Shown here one piece after another: positions 7,302 through 7,566 of a stretch of DNA of 7,566 bases. The notes beneath the pieces were generated by a model. That model was not told the DNA's origin. It saw only the letters and a list, made by a program, of their open reading frames with translations, and did not search any database. Both the position numbers and the translations under genes were made by a program. Within the stretch, counting starts at the first letter, position 1. Each line of letters begins with the position of its first letter. This stretch comes from Pseudomonadota bacterium (lineage in GTDB: Bacteria; Pseudomonadota; Alphaproteobacteria; CACIAM-22H2): positions 1-7,566 of the forward strand of contig JAIUNH010000177.1 in NCBI GenBank assembly GCA_020161965.1, given 5' to 3'.

Positions 7302-7566
7302 GCCAGGTCGTGCCCTTGCCGAAGAAACCGAAGAAATCGGGCTGCCCGATTTGCAAGCGCGCTGCGCATGCGGATTTCCGGCCCTTCTGTTCGGCGCGGT
7401 GCAAGGACGAGGATATGCGCCGCTGGCTCGACGGCGCCTATCGCATCCCGACCGACGAGACGCCGGACGAGCAGTTCTACCGCCAGCCGCGCTTCGTGAC
7501 GCATATCGACGCCGGGGCCATCGCAGCGGTGACCGGGCTGTACCGCGAGTATTTTCCGGCGGGGGG
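7298..7566 (+). CDS. yacG: YacG zinc-ribbon protein continuing into methyltransferase-like sequence (3' incomplete)
   Basis: YacG is a small zinc-binding inhibitor of DNA gyrase. Here the zinc motif is Cys16-x2-Cys19-x11-Cys31-x3-Cys35, followed by KDEDMRRWLDGAYRIP (residues 36-51), typical of alphaproteobacterial YacG. YacG usually ends with a short acidic tail of some 10-20 residues. This frame instead runs on, without a stop, through DEQFYRQPRFVTHIDAGAIA and on to LYREYFPAGG at the window edge. From memory, that part resembles the N-terminus of a class I SAM-dependent methyltransferase family whose next motif is LDLMSSWVSHLP, which would lie outside. It is therefore either a YacG-methyltransferase fusion or a joint between unrelated sequences near residues 50-58. 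ATG at 7298 overlaps the rng stop (ATGA). At least 89 residues; the C-terminus is not seen. Confidence 0.82.
   Translation, partial: MSQVVPLPKKPKKSGCPICKRAAHADFRPFCSARCKDEDMRRWLDGAYRIPTDETPDEQFYRQPRFVTHIDAGAIAAVTGLYREYFPAG

Overview
This is a GC-rich proteobacterial window, almost fully coding, holding one leftward gene fragment and ten rightward genes. I find no mobile element, CRISPR array, tRNA or rRNA. I do not see a new multi-gene defence or metabolic system. The surprises are in how the window is put together.

Left block (about 1-1720): the 5' end of kdsD (arabinose-5-phosphate isomerase, LPS Kdo synthesis) runs leftward, divergent from ibaG (BolA family) and murA (first committed step of peptidoglycan synthesis). 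The arrangement kdsD <-> ibaG-murA, and the sequence of most of MurA, resemble Gammaproteobacteria.

Central block (about 1890-7440): DUF2948, hisG (short, HisZ-dependent form), hisD, UPF0262, a low-molecular-weight phosphatase, infA, maf, a short RNase E/G and yacG. This is a familiar alphaproteobacterial neighbourhood, probably Rhodospirillales-like; DUF2948 and UPF0262 are essentially alphaproteobacterial families. Many genes overlap or nearly touch (TGATG at murA/DUF2948, 11 bases at hisG/hisD, ATGA at maf/rng and rng/yacG), which suggests translational coupling. The two longest gaps within this block carry visible structure. The hisG gap has a good sigma70-type promoter whose -10 lies inside a perfect 18-base palindrome. 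The gap before infA has two tandem stem-loops.

Right edge (about 7450-7566): the YacG frame does not end after its zinc-ribbon and YRIP motif. It continues in frame into sequence that resembles the N-terminus of a SAM-dependent methyltransferase family and leaves the window without a stop.

The main observation is mosaicism. MurA looks gamma-like for about its first 365 residues and alpha-like for the last 50 or so, with the change at a highly conserved VMATDLRAS stretch. Leucine codon use also shifts: TTG is about 5 of 41 in murA and 14 of 39 in hisD. Either an alphaproteobacterium gained a gamma kdsD/ibaG/murA segment by homologous recombination inside murA, or the contig is an assembly chimera. 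The odd YacG tail makes the artefact explanation worth testing first.
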